From NCBI GenBank assembly GCA_951799445.1, contig OX637289.1, forward strand, positions 46,910,264 to 46,974,263: a stretch of 64,000 bases of DNA. The letters are read 5' to 3'. The notes under the pieces were generated by a model. The model did not search any database. It was given only the letters and a program-made list of their open reading frames with translations, and had not been told where the DNA came from. Both the position numbers and the translations under genes were made by a program. Shown here piece after piece: positions 22,640 to 35,493 of this stretch (position 1 is its first letter; the number at the start of each line of letters is the position of its first letter). The stretch comes from Pseudisothecium myosuroides. Lineage: Eukaryota > Streptophyta > Bryopsida > Hypnales > Lembophyllaceae.

Positions 22640-23089
22640 AGACGTACACACACTGAAGATGGCGCTTTAAGAACAGTGACGCATTTGGGATGCCTACCTT
22701 ACGTTATTCGTGGGGCATGGGGAGTTGCGGACCACGCAGTCATGCCTGGACTCCTGGAGCAACATATCTTAGAAAAACCGAGACTTTGCCGTGCAGGTTT
22801 GCAGGCGTCGGCCCACAAGAGGATAACTCCAATTAACCACGCAAAGGCACCCAATCTGAAATGAACGTGTGGCCGTGTGTATTGCAGACAAGTGGACGTG
22901 TCCTGGACCGTAGACGCAGTCAGAGACGGACTGGCAGCCGCGTTGCAACTTGCAAGTGAACAATGTGTACAGTGAAACCCCAGAAGCCCAAACACTTGCT
23001 GCTTTGCTTCGAGTTTGGGTGGAGCTTTTGACAAGCTCGGACGTTGCTCTCGTACCCGACTTCTGCTGCCTTATCGTTCGCAAGCTGCG
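22640..23089 (+). other. Possible leader exon/promoter of NLR locus
   Basis: This is a GC-richer island in AT-rich DNA that ends in a good donor, CTGCG followed by GTGAGT at 23090. The next convincing coding start downstream (26581) is preceded by an acceptor, TTTGCAG, ending at 26532. I infer a promoter and 5' untranslated exon for the kinase-NBS-LRR locus with a leader intron of about 3.4 kb. Overlapping short open frames are inconsistent with one another and are not claimed as genes. Confidence 0.4.
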
Positions 23090-23690
23090 GTGAGTACTTG
23101 GTTTTGCCGGTCCTGTATTGTTGTTTCAGTCTCAAGCTTCTGTCCATGTTTCTTAAGTTACGGCGAGTGGCTTTGCTAGTCCTATGTCGCTGTGTTGATC
23201 TCATTGTGAGGCTAGCTATGGTGAGTGGTTTCGCTAGTCTTGTTTTGCCGTATCTATCTTGAGTTTCTATCCGTGTAGTTATGGTGAGTGGTTTTGGTAG
23301 TCTTGGTTTGCCATATCTATCTCAAGCTCCTGTCCATGTCCCTCAAGCTAGCTACGGTGAGTGGTTTTGCTAGTCATGTTTTGCCATATCTACTTCAAGC
23401 TCTTGTCCGTGTCCCTCAAGCTAAGCTATGGTGAGTGGTTTGGCTGGTCCGCATCCACATTTCTATATCGATTTCAAGCTTATGTCTGTGTATCTCTAGT
23501 TGTGGCGTGTCAATTCTTCTAGTTGTATTTTGTCATTGATATCGATCTCAAGCTAGCTTTTGTCCATGTGTTTCAACATGTGGTGTGTCGTTTTTTAAGT
23601 CTTAATTTGGTATATGGATGTCAAGCTTTTGTCCATGCGTGTGCTTCAAGTTGTGGTGAAGTCTATTTGGTCTTGTTCTAGTAGTATTGT
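23085..23690 (+). repeat. Tandem repeats of 63-78 bp with splice-donor-like starts
   Basis: About eight degenerate units of the form GGTGAGTGGTTTTGCTAGTC, then TTTTGCCATATCTATCTCAAG, then CTCCTGTCCATGTCCCTCAA. GTGAGT occurs at 23090, 23221, 23284, 23357 and 23431, one per unit, with a decayed GCGAGT near 23163. Later units (to about 23690) keep the CAAGCTTTTGTCCATG part but lose GTGAGT. Confidence 0.75.
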
Positions 23691-23699
23691 TCTCCTAGA

Positions 23700-26532
23700 A
23701 TGCCAAATCCAATGTTAGATCGAGGCATTTATGCCACTACCACATTGGATAGTTAGAGAGGTTATTGTGAAACTTTCAACCCCAATTGTTCTCCTCTATC
23801 TAAACCCTTAGATTAGCTGATATACAAGCTTGTGATTGAGTAATTGGACTTGGCATCAAACCTCAATTTTATTAAGTTGGCGGTAGCCACTACTTTGACA
23901 AGGACACTCAGTTTGAAACTTAAACCTATGTGTCCTAGATTTTTGAGCTTTTGGTATGTGTGTGTCACAAATTTTGGCGCTAGATTGTATCAATTTAACG
24001 TAATTATTGATATTATATTTGATGACTCTTGAGCCTTCTTGCTCTCAAGCATTTATATAATCTGTAGTAATCTTATGTTTAATTTTTATTTTGTGATTCC
24101 CATTGGGGATTTATTGACAAGAATATCAAATTTTCAGAAATACACATATGATTATTTGGATACCTTGCTTCACATGATCAAGGCAATTGTGGAGCTTTAT
24201 ATGTAAAGAAGTAGCTTATGTTTCATGCTTTTAGCAGTATCGGTTGACTGACAAATATTGCATTCTTTTGGGGACAATTCATGCCTTTAATGTAGAGTGC
24301 AATTTTTTCGCTCTCAAGGTGTCTATAAGATTTATCAAGTATTGGAATACATTTGAACCTATGTTCTCATTCATTATTTTTTGTGGCCACGAGAGTGAAT
24401 TTGAATATATTTCATACATATATTTCTCTTTGATTTTATTGTTACATATTATTTTGTTTCACTTTTTCATTTAAAGTGGTGTTTTGGTTTCATTGTGTTT
24501 CAAGCTTTACACTTGCTTTTGGGGATTTACAACTATAAGAATTTGAGTTCTTTGCTTTTGGGTGTATCACTAAACTTAAATGTTTGGAATGTCAATTTTG
24601 TTAAATTGATGGTATTCCAGTACTTTGGCATTTTTTGGTTCAAAAACATAAATCCATACTTATCCTTGATTTTAAACATTTATATTTGCATTTGTCACAA
24701 TTTTTGACATTGGAATCATTTCACTATATCAAAAATTGACATTTTTGGATTTGCGAGTGATTGCAAGTTTATCTTTATCAATGTTTGGTGTAAGGGCATG
24801 GGGATTAAATAGTAATTAGTTATAAGAGTGTTTAGTTCCTTAGACAAAATTATCATCTAAAGGGAGATGCTAGAGCAAATAGAAGATTTTGGTGGATAAA
24901 GTTTGGAAGCTTTTTGATTGAATTTACTTCAATTTATGGTTTAGATTTTCAAGTAGTCTAATATTCCTTGTGAGCCGTGATATCACAATTTTTTTTCTCA
25001 TTAGCATCTTCATTGAAAACTAAGGCACATTTAGAAATGTATATCAATCACAAATTTGTGACTTTCATTAGGTTGAATATGCTACCTTGAACATTGTTAA
25101 TTATGTTTTGGATTTGTAGTGTAGATAATAGGTTATCAAGCAAAATTAAGAAGAGTCAAAGTAGTGCTACAAAGGAAACAAGTTTGATCCATGCGATTAT
25201 TCATTCTGAGTGTTGCTAATAAGGTCATTCTATGACTCTTGAAAGTTGGCATCAAATTCAATATAATTGAGTATATAGGCATTCATGAGATAGGTTTTTA
25301 TTTAATTTTGTTAAATTTTGAACTTTGTAAATGTAAGTTGAGGGTTCTTAAAACTTTCAATTTGATGTTTTTGGACTTTAATTTGAAGTTCAGAAATTAA
25401 AGTGAAGATCTTCAAAGTAATTTTGTAGTCTAAAGATTATCGTCTAAACATATTGATATTTGCTTGGAATGCTTGTATAATTGTTACTTTTGGTTGTTAG
25501 AAGTGTATATATACTTACATTAGAAGTAGGCTAAATGAAATCTTTAAAGAAGGCTATTGTGCAATTTACACATTTTGATGATGTTCGGCAAAAAAATTTG
25601 CTTTTCTTTCTTTGAACATGGGTCTTATTGATTTACAAGTGGGTGCCATTGTTTTAAGTGAATTTATTCAATTATGTCTGCTACTTCAGTCTGTTGACAA
25701 CAACCACAAATGGATGTTGTTAGAATTACAAAGTTGGAAGTAAAAGTTGCAAGCAAAAGGTGGATATACAATTGAATTTGAAAGTTACAGGTGATTTTTT
25801 GTTGTAGAAAATGCTACCTTGAACCATTACAAAAAAAGTTAGGTCTACAAAAGGCTCTATGATTGCATGCAGCAGTGCAATAACAATGAAATAAAAACAT
25901 TATCATTATTATATTATTTTATATTATTTTTTTGGTGAGCCCTTGTGATCACCAATAGTGCCATGTCAAACTAGCAATTTAATTTAATTTAATTTTTTTT
26001 AATATTTGCTTTTTAAAATTTTCCTTGTAATTGCACCATGGTTGAAAGTCATATGGTCTTTTAGAGGGTTCAGATTTTCTGTAATGTTTGTTTTATCATC
26101 TAAATATTCATCTTCATTTTTCAATAAGAGCATTTGTAATGTTTTGAATTTTTTTAGCATTTGATAGAAAGTATTCTTGAATGACAAGTCTTTTTGGTTT
26201 GTACAATTGAAAGTTGCGGATGTGCTAAAGAATCTTGTAGGTAAATCTTCACTTGTAGGTAAATGATTGTGTATATATATATATATAATGTTTTCATTGA
26301 CTAATTCTTTGTATTAATGACAGTCTTTTATTCCTTCATTTTTTCTAGTGTAAATTTGTGAGGTATTGGTTGATTAGCAATCTTATTGTTTAGTATTCAA
26401 CTTCTTTCACTAACTTGCTTGAATTGGATGGCTCATTGACAATTATTTGTAAAATTATTTAATCATGAATGTAGTTTTATAGTAACTATGAGATTGTAGA
26501 TATTTTAATAGTGTCTAAATTGTCATTTGCAG
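23700..26532 (+). other. Putative leader intron, AT-rich
   Basis: AT-rich DNA without supported genes between the repeat array and the acceptor before 26533. A TA microsatellite lies at about 26272-26287. Confidence 0.35.
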
Positions 26533-26580
26533 AGACATTTGATTTGTGCTTTGGATAAACTTGTGATGTAAAACATCAAT

Positions 26581-28278
26581 ATGGATATTTTCAAGAAAAT
26601 GAAGATTATCGAAGCTTTGAAAAATTGTGAAGAAATATTGCACTCAAATCAAGTATTCAATGCTAATCAATGCAAAAATTTGGTACATCATTTGATCCAT
26701 TTTGTCCAAAGATTTCAAGAGATATTTGAATTGGATACAAGTGCCTTTCAACCTTTATTGGAAGATGTTTGTAAAGTCACTTCAAAAGCTGAGAAGTTGA
26801 TGCAAAGTTGTTCTCAAGCTTGGTCTGTAGCACCTTTGATTCAAATGCAGAACAAAGAAGCATTTAGAGAATTGCTTTTGGAAATGGCATCTTGCTTGGA
26901 GGGGTTATTTGACATTGCATCAAACATAGATTCGTGTTCAAAAGGGATGGAGAATATTGTGGATTTTGAATCATGTATCACTACTTTTCTTCCATGTGAT
27001 CTAGTTGAAGTTGGAGAAGATTAAGCTGAATTATGCAAAGTATTGGAAAACAAATTGCATAATTTGCCACCTGGATCAGATGGTTATGAACTAGCAAACT
27101 ACTTGCTACGATGGAGGGAGTGCATCTTGAAGGTAGAAGGTGGAGAAAGTGATCTAATTCAATTCCTTCCAAATGTTCCATTTCCAAATTTTGGACCTAT
27201 TCCTACATCTCTTGCGAAGGATGTATTTTTGACAAAGTGGTTGGACATTGAGAACGTCACAAAGAATATAGACTTGGATCGTTATGATGAATCTACTATA
27301 ACTAAATAAGAGAAGGAAGTGCGGATTATGGCACAATTGAATCATCCAAACATCGTCAAGTTGTTCTATTGTGGCTCTTTCAAGGATTCTTTTGGAAAAA
27401 ATCACCTTCAGTTTGGAATGGAAAAAGGTGACAAGAGTCTTCATAAAATGCTATTTGAAGATCCAAATCAAAGGATTACATTCCAAGCCAAGTTGGATTT
27501 AATGCTGCAAATTGCTAGCGGAATGTTGTACCTTCATGACATGAAAATTGCACATCGGGACTTGAAGCCAGCTAATGTTGTGGTGAATTCAATGCAATGT
27601 CCAAAGTTAGAACAAGATGGTTATGTATGTGCCAAACTAATTGATTTTGGTATTTCCAAGGATGAAGTGAAGGACAATATTCTTGTTATGCCAATTGGTA
27701 TTTGTGGAACTCGTGGATATATGGCTCCCGAAGCAAAAAAGGCCAATATGAAGCTCAATCCTTTGAAAACTGATGTGTTTAGCTTTGGATTAAATTGTTG
27801 TGACATATTGATCCAAAAACAATTTGAAGACTTTAGATCCAGTCCTTTTGAAATTGCTCAAAGGCAAAAATCGGCCTTGAAGGACATTCCATTTTGTCAA
27901 GAATTGCTTTCATTAATTGAGGGTTGTTTGTCTATGGACCCAAATGGGAGACCTTCATTTGCAAAGATATACACAAGTTTGATGGAGATAAAGAAGAAAG
28001 ATCTGAAGAATTTCATTTGCAAGACGTTGATGAGAGAGGATCAAACATTTTCACATTTGAATCTGTTCACGCAACTTTCACCTTCTATCCTAACGATTGG
28101 ACAATGGTGGTCATGTCTATGGAGATTGATTGCGTATTATTTGTGGACATTTATCCTTGATTATATATGGAGATTGTATGTTCCAAGAATGAATGATGAA
28201 TATATTGAGGCAAGTACCCATTTGGAATTTTTTTTTGAGCTTATCACCATATTCAAAATCATGGATTCAAGCTCATAG
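26581..28278 (+). other. NLR locus: helical N-terminus and kinase domain
   Basis: One frame runs through two TAA codons (27022, 27307). Residues 1-147 are leucine/cysteine-rich helices resembling a four-helix bundle of the kind that precedes kinase domains in MLKL-like plant proteins (inference only). The kinase C-lobe is well conserved: catalytic Asp in HRD, DFG Asp, APE Glu and a C-terminal RPSF motif (GRPSFAKIYTSL). The likely beta-3 lysine is in NVTKNID, just before the second stop. After about 28050 the frame degenerates, and a neighbouring frame stays open at 27924-28160, so the end of this exon is unclear. Confidence 0.75.
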
Positions 28279-28412
28279 TAGAAGCATGATTGAATTTTGA
28301 ATTTTGAATTTATAAGAATGAGATCATTAAACTTTGTCAATTGTAGTCATTTTTAAATTTGTTGATTGTGGTTATTTTATTGTGCACAGAGTATTGTTGA
28401 TTCATCATACAT

Positions 28413-29534
28413 TTGAAATGTCGTGATCTTGATTCAAAAATTAAGACCTTAGAAAAGTTCCTCCGGAAGAAGTCTATGGTTGGTGTTGTTGGAATGAGTG
28501 GTATTGGGAAAACAACATTGGTGAAGGCTTTGAAGGATCACTTGAACAAGGCATTGTTATTCAATGATTCATCGAAGTGGACTACAATTATCTGTGACTT
28601 TAAAAGTGATCATTTGATGGAAATGAATCGAATCTTGAAAGAATTGGGACAAAAACAAGAAGCAAAAGACCTTGTTGAGGGTAAACTCATATTGGTATCA
28701 ATGCTTCAACAACAAAAAGTCTTCTTCATCCTAGATGATGTCACTGAAGAGCATCAATTGGATATGTTTTTGGAAGCGAAAATGTTTAGTATAGGGGGTA
28801 GCAAACTGATTGTTACGAGCCGTGATTGGAAGGTTCTGAAAGGCATGATCAATGAGGATAGCAAATTTGAAGTTCCAATGCTCAATTATGACCAATCTAT
28901 AGAAATATTTTCCAAAAATGCCTTCAAAAATGAATGTGTAATGATACCACATATGAATCAACTCAGCAAGGAGATTGTTATTGCTTGCGGTGGCCATCCA
29001 TTAAGCTTAGAAGTTATGGGCTCTTGTTTAAATGGACAAAAGCGCCTTTGTGTATGGGAGAGAGCTTTACAAAGATTGAAAAGAGGAGAATATGATGCCC
29101 TTGAGGATTTGGGGAGAAGATTGGAGATTAGTTTTGATATGCTTAGTAGTGAGGAGCAAGAGGTTTTTTTGGACATATCTTGTTTCTTTTGTAAAGATGT
29201 ATGGTTTGAAGACATTCAAGAAGATACAATAGTTGACTATTTGGATGAGAACACCAAAACTATAATTGCAAGCCTGAAAGACAAATCACTTATCAAACTA
29301 GATGATATTGGATTTATAAGCATACATGATTCAATTCGTGATATGGGGCGTAGAATCTCAAGAAAAAGATTTGGAGGTAGAAGAAAGTGGAAACAAACTT
29401 TCAAGTCATTTGAAACATCAAAAGAACAGGTAGGTTATATTCAACTAGAAAGTAGAAAGTGGTTTCAAATTATTCATTTAGAGTATTGTAGAAATCTCAA
29501 TTCAATTCTAAATCTTAAAGTGTATGGTCATTGA
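28413..29534 (+). other. NLR locus: NB-ARC exon
   Basis: A continuous frame of 373 residues contains every NB-ARC landmark, so ATP/ADP-binding residues look intact. A TGA 15 bp upstream (28398) in the same frame means that the junction with the acceptor at 28389 is either frameshifted or misread. The frame ends in TGA at 29532, just after a usable donor (AAA followed by GTGTAT at 29520), and splicing there to 29617 keeps phase. The ARC2 IHDSIRDMGR sequence stands in for the MHD motif of resistance proteins. Confidence 0.8.
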
Positions 29535-30123
29535 AAGTATGTAGGTTTCTACGGCAATCAATTTCATTAATATCCATCAACTTGTAACCTTTTATCAATG
29601 AAATTTTGTGATTCAGGAGTTTCAAATTGCTCGAGGAATTTGCATGACAGGGTTGAATGAAGAAATAGATTTGAATACAATGGTGATGGTTGAATTCCTT
29701 GAATTGTTGCTTCTAAATATTGAAGCGTTCAATGACTTAAGCAATGTTGCAGAATTGATTAAGAAAATACATTGACTTAAATTCCTTCGAATAATATTTA
29801 AAATAGATGATATGGACCATGGGGATATCTCTTCCAAATGCAACAATGAACTCATTGACCTCTTATTGCTCCAAGAACTTCGACAACTTATAATATTAGA
29901 ATTACAAAACTTTCAGTTGTTGAAGACTTTTCCAAATACGACAATTGTACACATGCCCTTGAAGACATTATGCATACAAAATTGCCGAGATCTTATAGAG
30001 ATATCACATGGATTTCAAAACATCACATCATTGAAATCATTATTCATTCAAGGATGCAAGAAATTGACCCAAATTCATGCAACATTTGAAAATCTCAAGA
30101 CTTTGAAGATACTGAGCTTTCAA

Positions 30124-33100
30124 GGATGTGAGGCATTGAGAAATATACCCCATGGATTGGGAAAGTTGGCATCTCTAGAAAAGCTTTATTTCATTGATTG
30201 CAAGCAATTGAAGATTAAAGATTCAAAACTTGAATCCTTGACATCACTCATTAAATTGGATTTCAAGGGATGTGAACAATTGGAAGAGATTCCATCTACC
30301 ATTACCAACTTGTCGTGCTTGCAATGGCTTGGCTTTAAAGGTTGTAAGAAGTTGAAGGCGGGGCATGTATCATTTGAAAATCTCATGGCTTTAAAGAATC
30401 TAAGCTTTGAAGGATGTAGGGCATTGAAGAACATACCCCACGGATTGGAAAAGTTGACATCCCTAAAGGAGCTTTGGTTCAATGATTGTAAGCAACTTAA
30501 GATTGATGATTCGGAGCTTTCATCATTGCCATCACTTACTACTTTGAATTTCAAGGGATATAAACAATTGGAAGAGATTCCGTTTGCCATTACCAACATG
30601 ACATGTTTGCAACGGCTTTACTTTGATGGTTGCAAGAAATTGAGGGTGGGGCATGCATCACTTGCAAATCTCAAAGGTTTAAATTTTTTAAGCTTTGCAG
30701 GATGTGAGGTGATGGAGGACATGCCCCACGGATTGAGAAAATTGGCATCATTAGAAAAGTTTTGATTCAATGATTGCAAGCAACTGAAGATTGATGATTC
30801 GGTGCTTGCATCATTGACATCACTTGCTACTTTAAATTTCAAGGGATGTGAACAATTGAAAGAGATTCCGCCAAGCATTGCGAACATGGCATGCTTGCAG
30901 TGGCTTGGCTTTAAAGGTTGCAAGAATTTGAAGGTGGGGCATGCATCATTTCAATATCTCAAGGCTTTAAGGAGTTTAAGCTTTGCAGGGTAGGAGGCAT
31001 TGAAGAACATGCCCCACGGATTGAAAATGTTGGCATCCCTGGAAGAGCTTCAATTTGATGATTGCAAGCAATTTAAGATTGATGATTTGGTGCTTGCATC
31101 ATTGACATCACTTACCGCATTGATTTTCAAGGGATGTGAACAATTGGAAGAGATTCCGTTTGCCATTGCCAACATGACATGTTTGCAACAACTTTCCTTT
31201 AATGGTTGCAAGAAAATGAAGGTAGGGCATGCATCATTTCAATATCTCAAGGGTCTCAAGAAGCTAAGCTTTATAGGATGCAAGGCATTGCAAAGCATAC
31301 CCCATGGATTGGAAAAGTTGGCATCACTAAAAGAGCTTTGGTTCAATGATTGCAAGCAATTGAAGATTGATGATTCGAAGCTTACTTCATTGCCATCACT
31401 TACTACTTTGAATTTTTGGGGATGTGAACAATTGGAAAAGATTCCATCTGCCATTACTAGTATGACATGTTTGCAACGACTTTACTTTGATGGTTGCAAG
31501 AAAATGAAGGTGGAGCATGCATCATTTCAATATCTCAAGGCTTTAGAGAATTTAAGTTTTTTAAGATGCAAGGCGTTGCAAAACATGCCCCACGGATTGG
31601 GAAAGTTGGCATCCCTAAAGAAGCTTTGGTTCAATGATTGCAAACAACTTAAGATTGATGATTCGGAATTTGCTTCATTGACATTACTTACAACGTTGAC
31701 TTTTGTGGGATGTGAACAATTGGAAGAAATTCCTTCTACCATTACCTACATGTCATGTTTGCAACGACTTTACTTTGATGGTTGCAAGAAAATGAAAGTT
31801 GGACATGCATCATTTCAGTTTCTCAAGGCTTTAAAGAGTCTAAGCTTTGCAGGATGTGAAGCATTGCAGAACATGCCCCACGGATTGGAAATGTTGACAT
31901 CCCTAGAGGAGCTTTGGTTCAATGATTGCAAGCAACTTAAGGTTGATGATTCAAAGCTTGCTTCATTGACATTACTTGCTACTTTGGATTTCAAGGGATG
32001 TGAACAATTGGAAGAGATTCCATCTACCATTACCAACATGACATGTTTGCAACAACTTTACTTTGATTTTTGCAAGAAAATGAAGGTGGGGCATGCATCA
32101 CTTGCAAATCTCAAGGCTTTAAGGAGTCTAAGCTTTGCAGGATGTGAAGCATTGAAGAACGTGCCCCACGGATTGGAAAAGTTGGCATCACTAAAGGAGC
32201 TTTGGTTTTATGATTGCAAACAACTTAAGATTGATGATTTTGGTGCTTGCATCATTGACATCACTTACTACTTTGAATTTTGTGAAATGTGAACAATTGG
32301 AAGAGATTCCTTCTGCCATTACCAACATGACATATTTGCAACAACTTTACTTTGATGGTTGCAAGAAAATGAAGGTGGGGCATGCATCATTTCAATATCT
32401 CAAGGCTTTAAAGAGTCTAAGCTTTGCAGGATGTGAGGCGTTGCAAAACATGCCCCATGGACTTGGAAAGTTGGCATTGCTGAAGGAGCTTTGGTTCGAT
32501 GATTGCAAGCAACTGAAGATTGATGATTCGGAGCTTGCATCATTGACGTCACTGACTACATTAAACTTCAAGGAATGTAAACAATTGGAAGAGATTCCAT
32601 TTGCCATTACCAAGATGACAAGTTTGCAACAGCTTTACTTTGATGGTTGCAAGAAAATGAAGGTGGGGCATGCATCATTTCAATATCTCAAGGCTTTAAA
32701 GAGTCTAAGCTTTGCAGGATGTGAGATATTGCAGAACATGCCCCACGGATTGAGAAAGTTGACATCCCTAGAAAAACTTTGTTTCAATAATTGCAAGCAA
32801 CCGAAGATTGATGATTCAGAGCTTGCATCATTGACGTCACTTACTACACTGATTTTCAAGGGATGTGAACAGTTGGAAGAGATTCCTTTTGCCATTACCA
32901 AGATGACAAGTTTGCAACGGCTTTACTTTGATGGTTGCAAGAAAATGAAGGTGGGGCATGCATCATTTCAATATCTCAAGGCTTTAAAGAGTCTAAGTTT
33001 TACAAGATGTGAGGCATTGCAGACCATGCCCCATGGATTTGAAAAGTTGGCATCACTAGAGAAGCTTTTGTTTAATAATTGCAAGGAGTTGAAGATTGAT

Positions 33101-33480
33101 GATTCAAAGTTTGCTTCATTGACATCACTTGCTACTTTGAATTTCAAGGGATGTAAACAATTGGAAGAGATTCCACCAACCATTGTGAACATGACATGTT
33201 TGCAACAACTTTCTTTTATAGATTATAAAAAGTTAAAGACGGGGCATGCATCATTGAAATCTATAGACTTTAAAGAATCTAAGCTTTGAAGGGTGTGAGG
33301 TTTTGTGGAACATGCCCTACGGATGGGAAAAGTCGGCATTCCTAAAGGAGCTTTGATTCAATGATTGTAACCAATTCAACATTGATGATTCGGAGCTTGC
33401 ATCATTGACATCAATTGACATGTTTGCAACGTCTTAACTTTGATGGTTGCAAAAAAATGAGGGTAGGGCATGTATCATTT
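30124..33480 (+). repeat. Twelve 288-bp LRR super-repeats
   Basis: The codons for GCEALxNxPHGL start at 30124, 30412, 30700, 30988, 31276, 31564, 31852, 32140, 32429, 32717, 33005 and about 33291. That is 288 bp apart except for one 289-bp step and a final 286-bp step. Each unit encodes 96 residues, that is four 24-residue LRRs: KLASLKELWFNDCKQLKIDD, then SLTSLTTLNFKGCEQLEEIP, then NMTCLQRLYFDGCKKMKVGH, then FQYLKALKSLSFAGCEAL. Neighbouring units are nearly identical at DNA level. The antisense open frames spaced 288 bp apart are shadows of this array. Stops at 30763 and 30991 hit Trp (TGG to TGA) and Cys codons. Confidence 0.92.
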
Positions 33481-33489
33481 TATTCAAGG

Positions 33490-34751
33490 AAGATAGGAAG
33501 CTTTATCCAATGTACAAAAAGGCAAAATATATTTCCGACATTAGATTGTTTGTGAAAGGGTAATATTAGTTCACTATGTGACAACGTGTGAATTCAACAA
33601 ACTTATAGCACATCAAGAAGCAAATTCTTGTATCTTTCTTATGTCATCTCAAAGTTCAGGACTAACGAATTGTTAGCAATTATCATGTAGTTACTATTGT
33701 TTCATGGGTGCGTACGTTAATTTGCAAGTTATCGCATCATTACGATGCACACGATTACTACAAAGAATTGACACTACTTTGTAATCAGTATTAACTATGT
33801 GACTTCTATACGTTAATCACAAGTGCACAAAAGACACAAATCATGCACAAAAATTTATATTCTTTATCGTGCATTTTCTATACGTCAAAGTACACGGAAA
33901 ATCCATGACAATAATGTCATTGTTGTCATTGTTGTCATTATTGCAATAATGCTTATTAAATGGTATCAATGTTTAATTGTTGAATACCATTCTAATTAAC
34001 AATAATTTTTTTCTTAACTAAATTTCTTGCATTTTGTTTGTCAGCACTTGATTAATATACATTCTAATAAATTCTAGTTTAAATCTTAGGAATTGCACCA
34101 AATGATTGAACTAAATCCATCATTCCTGTAGGCCATCAAATTTGTCCATAACTTTTGATTAGAGAATCAAAATCTCAAACGGATTTTTGAAGATGAAATC
34201 TAAATTCATTTACCAACTTTCACTAGTTCAAAGTTTAAAAAAAAAGTTATTCTACTATGCCTAAATGAGGTCTGAATTTCTACTTTGAATACAATTCCTG
34301 CTTTTCAATTGATTTAGTATTGAAATTGTGATAAATAAAAAAATGCAATGTTAGTACAATAACTATGCACGGACATGATGTTGTGTGATTATTGCACTAA
34401 CTTTATATGTCTTAGAAAAACACTAAGTTACTGCTGCACGAAGTTAGTCGTCCATAACTAAACCACTGAAGTCATACATATTTTGTCATGCATAGTTATT
34501 ATGCAACTTCAGTACTTCAAATTCAAATATGAATGACATGCCTCAACTACATGGTATTAATGAATGTCATTATTGTGTTGTAATAATGTTTCCAAATGAA
34601 TGAATGTAACATGAAAGCAGTGCTTGACGATAATCGTACGATTACTGTTGACAATTTGTGACAAAGGAACTTTGAGATGTACTGATTTTGAGTTTTTACT
34701 CTAGATTGATTATTTGGTGGTCTTAGTGGCAATGGTTGTACATGTTTGGTA
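33490..34751. other. Intergenic DNA after NLR locus
   Basis: No gene. Bases 34120-34300 match one arm of the long foldback family (ATAACTTTTGATTAGAGAATC, CTATGCCTAAATGAGGTCTG), compare 45475-45620. Confidence 0.5.
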
Positions 34752-35493
34752 GGGTCATTGCAAGAAAGACCGGTACTGAAACATTGTCACAAAGCAAGTG
34801 CAAAAGCTTCTTTTTGCTATAACTGTTGCAGCATGACTCGCATGAATTTGAAATTTTTATTGGAGATTCCTCTCTTGAGTTTAATCATATCTCATATTTT
34901 TCAGAAATTTTCAAAAATCATTTTATATTTAAAAAACAATTAACCTAATATGTCACATTTTGAGTTTTAAGGGTTTTTAGTACTATGGAGTCCCCAAATT
35001 TAATGATTTGGAGCTGAAATTTCTATGGTCTATTTCCATAGTAGGAAGTCATGTTCCTACCAAGGGGCATCAAAAAATATTATATTTTATGTCCTCTACG
35101 TCCATGCAAAGAAGGCTCCCTAGCGCCCGCAATTCTGAATGTTGAAGATGGTTTCAAGATAATTTTTTTGGTGAAATCTCTTCAAAATAAAGTCTTCCCA
35201 AATTGAAAATTTTTATTTTCTTTGAAAATTGTTTTTCCTATTTTGTACAAATTAAAACGTCAAACTATGTATTTTCTTCAAAATTTCAGCTCACACGTTT
35301 TTGTGGATAACTTTTTACCTTGATTTTTTTTAGGTCTGAAATTTTGGTGATATGCTATTTCTAGTGTTATACTAATTATCCTTATTTTATTTTATTTAAA
35401 AAAATTTATATGCAAAAAGCTCATAGTACTGGGAATACTAGCCGAAAACAGCCAAAGTGGAACAAAATTAGCCAGTCATTCTTGCAATGACCC
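34752..35493. mobile_element. TIR element family C, copy 3 (diverged)
   Basis: Ends are GGGTCATTGCAAGAAAGACC and, inverted, GGGTCATTGCAAGAATGACT. The interior shares motifs with copies at 8287-9006 and 39926-40669 (TTTTTAGTACTAT, CTACGTCCATGCAAAGAAGG-like). 742 bp, non-coding. Confidence 0.65.

Larger units (their letters stand above)
26581..33480 (+). pseudogene. Protein kinase-NBS-LRR (PNL-type) receptor pseudogene
   Basis: Domains appear in order. An all-helical N-terminus is at 26581-27240. A protein kinase follows to about 28050, with NHPNIVKL, HRDLKPANV (27553), DFG (27643) and YMAPEA. Then comes an NB-ARC domain at 28413-29519 with GMSGIGKTTL P-loop, VFFILDDV kinase-2, SKLIVTSRD, CGGHPLSL, FLDISCFF and an IHD motif, and then LRRs from about 29812. 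The kinase glycine loop is not recognisable. Likely introns are about 28171-28389 (GTATGT to GTGCACAG) and 29520-29616 (GTGTAT to ATTCAG). Breaks in the otherwise continuous frame are TAA at 27022 and 27307, TGA at 29773 and 30763, TAG at 30991, a 1-bp insertion near 32237 and a 2-bp loss near 33250-33290. PNL immune-receptor genes are known from mosses, and the RNBS-D motif is of the TNL-like type. Five stops plus frameshifts indicate a recently dead copy. Confidence 0.85.

Noticed and set aside
27022..27309. Stop codons explained by a hidden intron or recoding
   Set aside because: No GT-AG pair removes them while keeping phase, and further stops and frameshifts lie downstream in the LRRs.
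30186..33192. Series of antisense open frames spaced 288 bp apart
   Set aside because: They mirror the LRR super-repeat; the sense strand has clear LRR motifs, so these are shadows.
30124..33480. CRISPR-like regular array
   Set aside because: The units are contiguous, 288 bp, protein-coding LRRs without spacers, in a eukaryotic genome.
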